In this document: positions 37,285 through 42,977 of the stretch, piece after piece
How the letters are laid out: each line of letters opens with the position of its first letter
Numbering within the stretch: the first letter of the stretch is position 1
Assembly (NCBI GenBank): GCA_949291345.1
Contig: CASEVP010000030.1
Coordinates: forward strand, 1 to 42,977
Direction of reading: 5' to 3'
DNA from: an uncultured Ruminococcus sp.
Lineage (GTDB): Bacteria > Bacillota > Clostridia > Oscillospirales > Ruminococcaceae
DNA length: 42,977 bases
The notes under the pieces: model-generated
What the model was told of the DNA's origin: nothing
The model's input: only the letters and a program-made list of their open reading frames with translations
Databases searched by the model: none
Translations under genes and position numbers: made by a program

Positions 37285-38823
37285 ATGAAACATCAACTGG
37301 TTCTGGTACTGGATTTCGGCGGCCAGTACAATCAGCTTATTGCCCGGCGTGTTCGGGAATGCGGCGTTTATTGCGAGGTGATTCGTTATACTACATCATT
37401 GGAGGAAATTGCTGCAAAACAACCAATGGGTATCATTTTTACTGGTGGTCCAAACAGTGTATATGATAAAAATTCACCTCATATTGCCAAGGAAATATTT
37501 GAAATGGGAATTCCGATACTAGGTATTTGTTACGGCTGTCAGTTAATGGCATATACGCTAGGCGGTAAAGTGGCAACATGTATCAAGTCGGAATATGGCA
37601 AGACTGAAACCAATTATGATAAGGCAAGTCTGCTGTTTTCTTCAGAAGAACTGCCGGAAAAGGCTATTTCGTGGATGAGCCATACTGACTATATTGCAGA
37701 GACACCCGAGGGCTTTTCTGTGACGGCATATACGGAAAATTGTCCGGTTGCTGCTATGGAAGATCCCCAAAGAATGCTTTATGCCGTACAGTTCCATCCG
37801 GAAGTTAACCACACGGAACATGGCCTTTCGATTCTGGATCGTTTTTTGAAGGAAGTTTGCGGTTGTACGGGTGATTGGACGATGGGCAGCTATGCAAAGA
37901 CAGCCGTGACCCAAATTCGAGAGAAGGTGGGTGATGGTAAAGTATTGTTGGCACTGTCTGGCGGCGTAGATAGTTCAGTTTGTGCGGCGTTACTTTCTCG
38001 TGCTGTTGGGAAAAATTTGACTTGTATTTTTGTTGATCACGGATTTTTGCGTAAAAACGAAGGGGATGAAGTTGAGGCGGCATTTGCCGGACAGGATATC
38101 AACTTTATTCGTGTTAACGCTAAGGCTGCTTTTATGGAAAAGTTAAACGGTGTTTCCGACCCGGAAACTAAGCGCAAAATAATTGGTGAGGAATTTATTC
38201 GTGCATTTGAGCGTGAATCAAAGAAACTGGGAACAGTGGATTTTTTAGCACAGGGAACGATTTATCCGGATGTGATCGAAAGTGGTTCCGGTGATGCTGC
38301 GGTGATTAAGTCGCATCACAATGTGGGTGGATTGCCCGATTATGTGGATTTCAAAGAGATTATTGAGCCACTGCGATTGTTGTTCAAGGATGAGGTACGG
38401 CAACTGGGATTGGAGCTCGGACTGCCTGAAAATCTTGTGTGGCGGCAGCCATTTCCTGGTCCAGGACTTGCAATTCGTATTATTGGAGAAATTACAGATG
38501 AAAAGCTGGAAATTTTGCAGGAGGCTGACTGGATTTTCCGAGAAGAAATCGCTAAGGCAGGACTAGAACGGAGTATTCACCAGTATTTTGCCGTCCTAAC
38601 AAACATGCGTTCTGTGGGTGTTATGGGTGATGGCAGAACATATGATTATACGTTGGCGTTACGTGGTGTAACGACTACTGATTTTATGACTGCAGATTTC
38701 GCGCGCATTCCTTATGAAGTACTTGAGCTTGTTTCTGCGAGAATCGTCAATGAAGTTAAGCATATTAATCGCGTTGTATATGATATTACTACTAAACCGC
38801 CGGCAACAATTGAGTGGGAGTAA
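37285..38823 (+). CDS. guaA: GMP synthase (glutamine-hydrolysing)
   Basis: Makes GMP from XMP, ATP and glutamine. It has 512 residues, the family length. The glutaminase domain has the nucleophile Cys82 in GICYGCQLM and the His171/Glu173 pair in QFHPE. The PP-loop SGGVDSS is at 225-231. The C-terminal dimer region ends in [11 protein letters not shown], the highly conserved end of GuaA. AAAGGAAACG lies before the ATG. The last codons are a known target for integrases, and an integrated element begins right after the stop; the gene itself is intact. Confidence 0.97.
   Translation: MKHQLVLVLDFGGQYNQLIARRVRECGVYCEVIRYTTSLEEIAAKQPMGIIFTGGPNSVYDKNSPHIAKEIFEMGIPILGICYGCQLMAYTLGGKVATCIKSEYGKTETNYDKASLLFSSEELPEKAISWMSHTDYIAETPEGFSVTAYTENCPVAAMEDPQRMLYAVQFHPEVNHTEHGLSILDRFLKEVCGCTGDWTMGSYAKTAVTQIREKVGDGKVLLALSGGVDSSVCAALLSRAVGKNLTCIFVDHGFLRKNEGDEVEAAFAGQDINFIRVNAKAAFMEKLNGVSDPETKRKIIGEEFIRAFERESKKLGTVDFLAQGTIYPDVIESGSGDAAVIKSHHNVGGLPDYVDFKEIIEPLRLLFKDEVRQLGLELGLPENLVWRQPFPGPGLAIRIIGEITDEKLEILQEADWIFREEIAKAGLERSIHQYFAVLTNMRSVGVMGDGRTYDYTLALRGVTTTDFMTADFARIPYEVLELVSARIVNEVKHINRVVYDITTKPPATIEWE
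38802..38823 (+). other. Probable integration attachment site (attL) at the guaA 3' end
   Basis: The last codons of guaA, including ACAATTGAGTGGGAGTAA, are conserved in many bacteria and act as an attachment site for genomic islands. A phage-type regulator, excisionase-like gene and integrase follow within 1.1 kb. No second copy of this sequence is in the window, so the right end lies further on. Confidence 0.55.
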
Positions 38824-38882
38824 AAAACAAAACTCTCGGAAGCCGCATAAAATAAGGCTTTTCGAGAACTTAAAATCCGTAA

Positions 38883-38904
38883 TGATACTATTTTGATACT
38901 GTTT
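38883..38904. repeat. Tandem 11-bp repeats near the element end
   Basis: TGATACTATTT and TGATACTGTTT lie head to tail, about 60 bases after the guaA stop. The period of one helical turn suits integrase arm-binding sites. Confidence 0.4.
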
Positions 38905-38934
38905 GATTATTGCGGACAATAATAATTGATTAAA

Positions 38935-38972
38935 AAATACCATCGGAAACAACAAAGTTTTTGATGGTATTT
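38935..38972. terminator. Bidirectional terminator between guaA and the repressor gene
   Basis: AAATACCATC at 38935-38944 pairs with GATGGTATTT at 38963-38972, followed by TTTG. It lies just past the stop of the minus-strand repressor. Confidence 0.6.
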
Positions 38973-38978
38973 TTGTGT

Positions 38979-39479
38979 TTATTCGGATTTTTTCTTATTT
39001 TCACGGAGCTTGTCAATATCACGCTTAAAGCGTTCCGCTTCGATTTGCGGATATTTATATCTCCATTCGTCATATTCCTCTTGCGTTATCTCTCCGTTTG
39101 TGAGTTTTTCGTATTCCGCTTGCCAAGAATTGAGGTTTTCAAACAAGGTTGAAAAGGACTTGTTATGATTATCGAGTGTGATACAAAGTTGACCGTCAAT
39201 TTTATTTATCTTGAAGCCGTATGTATCTTCAAGTGCAAAAAGTGTGTGCATTAAGCCGATATAAGTATCTATTTCAGGAACATTCAATGCCTTTGGAGAA
39301 ACATCAAACAGGTTTGCAAAAGCGCTTATTAAATCGTCTTTAGGTATTCTTGTTTCCGATTCATATTGAGCAACACGCACATCTGCGGCATTTTTCGGAA
39401 AGCCAAGCTTCAATCCCAGCTCCTTTTGCGTTAATTTGCGTAAATTGCGGAAAAACTTTATTCTTTGACCGATAGCCAT
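38979..39479 (-). CDS. XRE-family transcriptional repressor of the element
   Basis: A 166-residue protein with an N-terminal Cro/CI helix-turn-helix (IGQRIKFFRNLRKLTQKELG to about residue 60) and a C-terminal region of unknown fold that has no peptidase motif. The start is ATG 39479 with GAGGTG seven bases upstream. It is transcribed away from the excisionase and integrase genes, a genetic switch layout. A 14-bp perfect inverted repeat around the opposing -10 is its likely operator. It probably keeps the element silent in the chromosome. It lacks a Ser-Lys peptidase motif, so release would need another signal. Confidence 0.85.
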   Translation of the reverse strand: MAIGQRIKFFRNLRKLTQKELGLKLGFPKNAADVRVAQYESETRIPKDDLISAFANLFDVSPKALNVPEIDTYIGLMHTLFALEDTYGFKINKIDGQLCITLDNHNKSFSTLFENLNSWQAEYEKLTNGEITQEEYDEWRYKYPQIEAERFKRDIDKLRENKKKSE

Positions 39480-39513
39480 AATAATGCACCTCATAAATTA
39501 AACTTCTTGATTT

Positions 39514-39542
39514 AGTATAACATATAATTCATAAAAAATCAA
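39514..39542 (-). promoter_or_regulatory. Promoter of the element repressor
   Basis: On the minus strand, TTGATT (39537-39542) and TATACT (39514-39519) with a 17-base spacer. A TAAACTTCTTGA word near 39500-39511 resembles the operator arm and could allow self-control. Confidence 0.6.
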
Positions 39543-39589
39543 GTCAAAACAGATAAAATATAAAAAATAAAATTTTTTTAAAAAAACTA

Positions 39590-39618
39590 TTGACTTACAC
39601 TCAAAAGTTTAGTATAAT
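39590..39618 (+). promoter_or_regulatory. Promoter of the excisionase-integrase genes
   Basis: TTGACT at 39590-39595 and TATAAT at 39613-39618 with a 17-base spacer. Its spacer holds one arm of the inverted repeat. Confidence 0.75.
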
Positions 39619-39644
39619 ATCAAATACAAACTAAACTTTTGAGT
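39599..39644. promoter_or_regulatory. Perfect 14-bp inverted repeat, likely repressor operator
   Basis: ACTCAAAAGTTTAG at 39599-39612 and its exact complement at 39631-39644, 18 bases apart, flank the -10 of the excisionase promoter. Repressor dimers on both arms would block RNA polymerase. Confidence 0.65.
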
Positions 39645-39676
39645 ATAGTCTGATATAAAACGGAGGAGGTTTTCTT

Positions 39677-39871
39677 ATGGACAACAAATTATTTATGCGA
39701 GCCGACGAGGTAGCCAAAGAGCTTGGAGTTTCTCAAGCCTATGCTTATAAACTGATTAAAGAGCTGAATGGGGAAATGAAAGCGAAAGGCTATATCGTAA
39801 TTAACGGCAGACTCAACCGTGAATATTTTGCGGAAAAGGTCTATTCAAAACACTATGAAAAGGAGGCGTAA
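39677..39871 (+). CDS. Excisionase-like helix-turn-helix protein
   Basis: A 64-residue basic protein with a MerR/excisionase-type fold: RADEVAKELGVSQAYAYKLIKELN is a helix-turn-helix, followed by a wing and NGRLNREYFAEKVYS. In Tn916-like elements such proteins bend attachment-site DNA to direct integrase to excision. The ribosome site GGAGGAGG is strong. It is followed by the integrase three bases later. A transcription-factor role instead of excision is possible. Confidence 0.8.
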   Translation: MDNKLFMRADEVAKELGVSQAYAYKLIKELNGEMKAKGYIVINGRLNREYFAEKVYSKHYEKEA

Positions 39872-39874
39872 GTT

Positions 39875-40957
39875 ATGCCGGCTTACAAAGACAAGAAAAC
39901 AGGAAAATGGTATGCTTCATTTTATTATGCGAATTGGAAGGGGGTGCGTGAAAAGAAAATGAAGCGAGGGTTTGAAACAAAAAAGGCGGCTTTGGATTGG
40001 GAAAGAGAGTTCTTGATGCAATCATCGGCTGACCTTGATATGCGGTTTGAAACCTTTACGGAAATATATGTTGCCGATTTAAAGCAGCGTATTCGAGAGA
40101 ATACATCTTTAACAAAGGACAGCATAATATGCAACAAGATATTGCCGTTCTTTAAGGATAAGAAAATGAACGCAATCACGGCAAAAGATGTTATCAAGTG
40201 GCAAAATGAGCTTCTTGCTTATCGTGATGAAAACGGTAAACCGTATTCCAAAACTTATCTCAAAACAATGCATAATCAGTTGAGTGCAATATTCAACCAC
40301 GCAATGCGGTATTATGATTTAAAGTCAAACCCTGCGGCAAAAGCGGGACACATAGGTGAAAAGGAAGCCGGGGAAATGGAATTTTGGACAAAAGAGGAAT
40401 ATCAAAAGTTTGCATATGCCGTAATGGACAAGCCGATGTCATTTTATGCGTTTGAAATTTTATATTGGTGTGGCATTCGTGTTGGGGAACTGTTGGCACT
40501 CACTCCCGCCGATTTTGATTTTGAAAATCGCTTGCTGCGGATAAACAAATCTTATCAGCGTATAAAGGGGCGTGATGTGATTACGGATCCAAAAACAAAG
40601 AAAAGCATACGAACAATTAAAATGCCGAAATTCTTATGTGAGGAAATCGACGAGTACATTAAAATGCTTTACGGTATAAAGCCGAACGACAGAATATTTA
40701 CGGTGACAAAGAGCTTTCTTCACACCGAAATGAAACGAGGTTCAAAAGTTGCGGGAGTTAAAAGAATAAAAATTCACGGGCTCCGGCACAGTCACATAAG
40801 CCATTTGATTGACTTGGGATTTTCGGCGGTTGCCATTGCCGACCGAGTTGGGCACGAAAGCATAGATATTACATACAGATATGCTCACCTTTTTCCGTCA
40901 AAGCAAGTTGATATGGCAAACAAACTTGATGATGAAAGGAATGATTTGGATGGATAA
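39875..40957 (+). CDS. int: Tyrosine recombinase / integrase
   Basis: Catalyses site-specific integration and excision of the element, probably at guaA. It has 360 residues. The N-terminal arm-binding domain (about 1-48) has YKDKKTGKWYASFYY, followed by a core-binding domain (about 55-160) and the catalytic domain. Catalytic residues are Arg202 in GIRVGE, a Lys near 242, His301 and Arg304 in HGLRHSH, His327 in VGHESI and the nucleophile Tyr336 in TYRYAHLF. All are present, so the enzyme should be active. GGAGGCG lies upstream. It overlaps the next gene by eight bases. Confidence 0.95.
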   Translation: MPAYKDKKTGKWYASFYYANWKGVREKKMKRGFETKKAALDWEREFLMQSSADLDMRFETFTEIYVADLKQRIRENTSLTKDSIICNKILPFFKDKKMNAITAKDVIKWQNELLAYRDENGKPYSKTYLKTMHNQLSAIFNHAMRYYDLKSNPAAKAGHIGEKEAGEMEFWTKEEYQKFAYAVMDKPMSFYAFEILYWCGIRVGELLALTPADFDFENRLLRINKSYQRIKGRDVITDPKTKKSIRTIKMPKFLCEEIDEYIKMLYGIKPNDRIFTVTKSFLHTEMKRGSKVAGVKRIKIHGLRHSHISHLIDLGFSAVAIADRVGHESIDITYRYAHLFPSKQVDMANKLDDERNDLDG

Positions 40958-41267
40958 AAATGTTGATAAAAAAGGAAGATGGCGCAATGTAATCGTATCG
41001 TTCAGAATGTCACCCGAGGAGCGGGATGACTTGAATGTGAGAGTAAAGCTATCGGGACTTACAAAGCAGGATTATGTTATAAAACACTTGCTCGAAAGAG
41101 AGGTAATTGTTATACCGAGTTCAAGACTTTACAAGGCAATGAGAGAACAAATGACGGAAATTCTGTCGGAACTTAAAAGAATTGAAAACGGAAAAAATGT
41201 TGACGGTGATTTACTTGCGGTTATCGAAACGGTTGCAAAAACATATAACGGTCTGCAAGAAAAGTAA
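40950..41267 (+). CDS. MobC-like/ribbon-helix-helix mobilisation protein
   Basis: A 105-residue protein. Start is ATG 40950, nine bases after AAAGGA and inside the integrase end (8-base overlap). WRNVIVSFRMSPEERDDLN and SGLTKQDYVIKHLLERE resemble the ribbon-helix-helix part of MobC relaxosome proteins, which help a relaxase open the transfer origin. The rest is a polar helix. No relaxase is visible before the window edge, so this assignment rests on family resemblance and context. A transcriptional CopG-type role is an alternative. Confidence 0.65.
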   Translation: MDKNVDKKGRWRNVIVSFRMSPEERDDLNVRVKLSGLTKQDYVIKHLLEREVIVIPSSRLYKAMREQMTEILSELKRIENGKNVDGDLLAVIETVAKTYNGLQEK

Positions 41268-41269
41268 AA

Positions 41270-41297
41270 TCCCAAAGTATCTGCAAATACTTTGGGA
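41270..41297. repeat. Perfect 11-bp hairpin after the MobC-like gene
   Basis: TCCCAAAGTAT at 41270-41280 pairs with 41287-41297 around CTGCAA. It begins three bases after the gene's stop. Confidence 0.6.
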
Positions 41298-41304
41298 AAG
41301 GGAA

Positions 41305-41350
41305 TGTGGTAAACACTCCGTATTTCACAAATATAAGTTTACCACATTTT
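41305..41350 (+). terminator. Second hairpin with a short T-run
   Basis: TGTGGTAAAC at 41305-41314 pairs perfectly with 41337-41346, followed by TTTTCG. It may terminate the integrase message, or form part of an origin with the hairpin just before it. Confidence 0.5.
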
Positions 41351-41384
41351 CGCCGATTTTTCAATAGAAAGAGGTGGAATTTTT

Positions 41385-42416
41385 ATGTATGAGAATGATT
41401 TTGATATGCAAGAGTATTTCAAAAATATGAATAACCCTTATTATTTGCCTACGAAATCAATGACAAACTTGTATGACGAGATTTATCCTCCGAAAACGCC
41501 GATAATCGAGAACTTACTTTACAGCGGTACGTATTTGTTTGTTGGTGCTCCGAAGGTCGGTAAATCGTTCTTTATGGCACAAATAGCCTATCATATCAGT
41601 AAAGGGATTGATGTTTGGAATTATAAGGTTAATAAGGGAACGGTATTATATCTCGCATTGGAGGACGATTATGCAAGACTTCAACGCAGATTATATACAA
41701 TGTTCGGGGAGAACGAAAACGATAATTTGTATCTCGCCACAACTTCGCATCAGTTAAATGACGGTTTGGACAAGCAACTCGAATATTTTATCGAAACACA
41801 TAAAGACACGAAACTTATCATCATTGATACCTTACAAAAAATTCGGGAGCTTTCAGGAGATAAATACAGTTACGGGAATGACTATGATATAGTTACAAAA
41901 TTAAAGAAATTCAGCGACAATAAAAATGTGTGTCTGCTACTTGTTCATCACACACGAAAGCAACAAGCCGATGATTGCTTTGAAACCATATCGGGCACAA
42001 ACGGACTTCTCGGTGCGGCGGACGGTGCTTTTATTCTGCAAAAGGAAAAACGCACATCATCAAAAGCCGTTCTCGATGCGGTTGGGCGTGACCAACAAGA
42101 CCAACGATTGTATTTGGAATTTAACAGGGAACATTGCTTATGGGAATTTATAAAGGCCGAAAATGAAATTTGGAAATTGCCGAGCGATCTCATTCTTGAA
42201 AGTGTTTCAAAAATCGTAACACCCGAAATCACGCAATGGTCCGGTACAGCAACAGAGCTTGTCACAAAACTGAACTTGGATATTTCGGCTAATTCGCTGA
42301 CAAGGCATTTGAATGTAAATGCTGACAGATTACTCAATGAATATCAAATCGAGTATGCGAACACTCGAACGCACAGTGGCAGACAAGTTACATTCAAATT
42401 AAATTTGAATATGTAA
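41385..42416 (+). CDS. RepA-like AAA family ATPase (RecA/DnaB-fold)
   Basis: A 343-residue RecA-fold ATPase of the kind found as the replicative helicase RepA of RSF1010 and in many mobile elements. Walker A GAPKVGKS is at 54-61, ALEDD follows near 90, Walker B LIIIDT ends at Asp147, and LLLVHHTRKQ is a motif-3-like segment. The C-terminal 100 residues look like a winged helix (TATELVTKLNLDISANSLTR). GAAAGAGGTGG lies before the ATG. It may unwind the element's origin, for which the repeats just downstream are candidates. Confidence 0.82.
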   Translation: MYENDFDMQEYFKNMNNPYYLPTKSMTNLYDEIYPPKTPIIENLLYSGTYLFVGAPKVGKSFFMAQIAYHISKGIDVWNYKVNKGTVLYLALEDDYARLQRRLYTMFGENENDNLYLATTSHQLNDGLDKQLEYFIETHKDTKLIIIDTLQKIRELSGDKYSYGNDYDIVTKLKKFSDNKNVCLLLVHHTRKQQADDCFETISGTNGLLGAADGAFILQKEKRTSSKAVLDAVGRDQQDQRLYLEFNREHCLWEFIKAENEIWKLPSDLILESVSKIVTPEITQWSGTATELVTKLNLDISANSLTRHLNVNADRLLNEYQIEYANTRTHSGRQVTFKLNLNM

Positions 42417-42432
42417 GAACAAGCGTGTCGAT

Positions 42433-42496
42433 GTGACGGTAGTGACGGTATTACAGGTGACGATACAGGTGTATAAAATATCGTCACGACCGTCAC
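42433..42496. repeat. Cluster of five GTGACG repeats, possible iterons
   Basis: GTGACG occurs at 42433, 42442 and 42457 in the plus direction and inverted as CGTCAC at 42482 and 42491, with AT-rich DNA between. The cluster lies right after the RepA-like gene. Confidence 0.5.
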
Positions 42497-42521
42497 GGAA
42501 TTTGATAAGATAGGATAGGAT

Positions 42522-42755
42522 ATGAAAAAAGTGCAGATTTCAAGAGATTTATTTATTAAGCTGATTAAATATCATCACTTCGATATGTGCGAATACGAAG
42601 ATGATATTAAAAGTGAGCTTGAGAAAAAATTGAATTTAATGGTAATGCGGGAGTATTACACAACATACAAAACTGCTCCGACAGAGAAAGAACGTGAGAA
42701 AGCACGCAAAAAATATCTCGATGAAAAAGGAGTGCCGGAGAGCTTTCGTTGGTAA
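42522..42755 (+). CDS. Small conserved mobile-element protein, function unknown
   Basis: A 77-residue, highly charged protein: a hydrophobic N-terminal helix (SRDLFIKLIKYH), a central helix with acidic and basic residues and a C-terminal TEKEREKARKKYLDEKGVPESFRW pattern (cited by its ends only here: TEKEREKARK and GVPESFRW). Proteins ending in this way are common in conjugative elements of Clostridia, sometimes labelled complexin-2, but their job is unknown. The ribosome site is weak (GATAGGATA). It follows the iteron-like repeats. Confidence 0.65.
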   Translation: MKKVQISRDLFIKLIKYHHFDMCEYEDDIKSELEKKLNLMVMREYYTTYKTAPTEKEREKARKKYLDEKGVPESFRW

Positions 42756-42773
42756 TCCTTTTTAAGAGATATG

Positions 42774-42796
42774 ACGGGAATGTGCCACATTCCCGT
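42774..42796. repeat. Near-perfect 23-base palindrome
   Basis: ACGGGAATGTG at 42774-42784 is matched by its complement at 42786-42796, with one base between them. No T-run follows. It could be a cruciform or protein-binding site linked to the transfer origin downstream. Confidence 0.5.
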
Positions 42797-42836
42797 ATAG
42801 GCAATTAAGGAACAAAAGTGACGGCTTGCCTTTGGT

Positions 42837-42955
42837 GAGAACGAGAAAAATTTTGAGCGTTCTCAACCTATGCAGACGGTGGATTTTTTTACAGAAAATC
42901 CTACCGTTTGCAGTGTGTGCGGTCATAAGCGGCACACACTTCGGCGATAGCCGAA
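42837..42955. other. Row of four hairpins, candidate transfer origin
   Basis: Four stems follow one another: GAGAACG/CGTTCTC (42837-42864), an imperfect 17-bp stem (42871-42912), GTGTGTGC/GCACACAC (42913-42939) and TTCGGC/GCCGAA (42940-42955). No gene with a ribosome site covers them; a 26-codon frame at 42870-42950 with a CSVCGHKRH motif lacks one. Such layered structures beside a MobC-like gene resemble oriT. Confidence 0.45.
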
Positions 42956-42977
42956 CAAGCCCTCTGCAAGAGCGCAC

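Larger units (their letters stand above)
38824..42977. mobile_element. Left end of an integrative/mobilisable element inserted in guaA
   Basis: From the guaA stop to the window edge, the sequence is more AT-rich than the core genes and contains a divergent XRE repressor, a small excisionase-like protein, a tyrosine integrase, a MobC-like protein, a RepA-like ATPase and a small conserved protein. Hairpins and short repeats at 41270-41346, 42433-42496 and 42837-42955 look like origins. The relaxase and right end are not in the window. It resembles small mobilisable or conjugative elements of Clostridia rather than a phage, since no phage structural genes are seen. Confidence 0.8.

Noticed and set aside
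42870..42950. 26-codon frame with a CSVCGHKRH zinc-finger-like motif
   Set aside because: No ribosome site, no upstream start, and it lies in hairpin-rich DNA; kept only as a remark on the candidate oriT.
38824..42977. Prophage
   Set aside because: Repressor and integrase would fit, but MobC-like and RepA-like genes follow and no phage structural or lysis gene is seen.
1..42977. CRISPR arrays or tRNA/rRNA genes
   Set aside because: No regularly spaced direct repeats and no recognisable tRNA or rRNA sequence were found on either strand by eye.

Overview
The window looks like chromosomal DNA from a Gram-positive anaerobe of the class Clostridia, probably a gut or rumen Oscillospirales/Ruminococcaceae-type bacterium. 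I infer this from the FabK-type enoyl reductase inside a long fab/acc operon, the Firmicutes-style RpoB/RpoC, strong AGGAGG ribosome sites, and SigA-type promoters with 17-base spacers. No rRNA or tRNA genes were seen, so the species cannot be named.

Layout. 1-2993 (minus): the 5' part of a GH3 glycosidase and a complete GH42 beta-galactosidase, both for sugar scavenging. 3057-3230: a MITE-like repeat. 3285-5557 (minus): aroK, aroE and fabD. 5671-14452 (plus): a near-complete type II fatty-acid operon, fabH-fabK-fabG-fabF-accB-fabZ-accC-accD-accA-acpP, with its own consensus promoter, a second promoter for acpP inside accA, and a terminator. The divergent fabD supplies the malonyl-transferase step missing from the plus-strand operon. 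Together the genes make malonyl-CoA, load it on ACP and run the elongation cycle.

14540-25892 (plus): a cell-surface polysaccharide cluster behind a strong promoter. It has an ABC-2 exporter pair (Wzm/Wzt type, with a C-terminal sugar-binding domain on the ATPase), a coiled-coil methyltransferase that may cap chains, a coiled-coil protein of unknown function, three GT4 glycosyltransferases (two are tandem paralogues), a large GT-C-like membrane protein and a GT2 membrane-anchored transferase. It ends at a double terminator.

25921-33980 (minus): rpoB-rpoC, transcribed from a perfect consensus promoter, followed by a small predicted membrane protein. The rpoB leader faces an opposing consensus promoter that could make a short RNA. 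34126-38823 (plus): comM/yifB, a rodA-like SEDS gene and guaA.

38824-42977: the left end of an integrated mobile element inserted at the 3' end of guaA. It carries a divergent XRE repressor, a small excisionase-like protein, a tyrosine integrase, a MobC/ribbon-helix-helix-like protein, a RepA-like AAA ATPase and a small conserved protein. It is visibly more AT-rich than its surroundings and rich in hairpins and short repeats that look like replication or transfer origins. Its right end lies outside the window.
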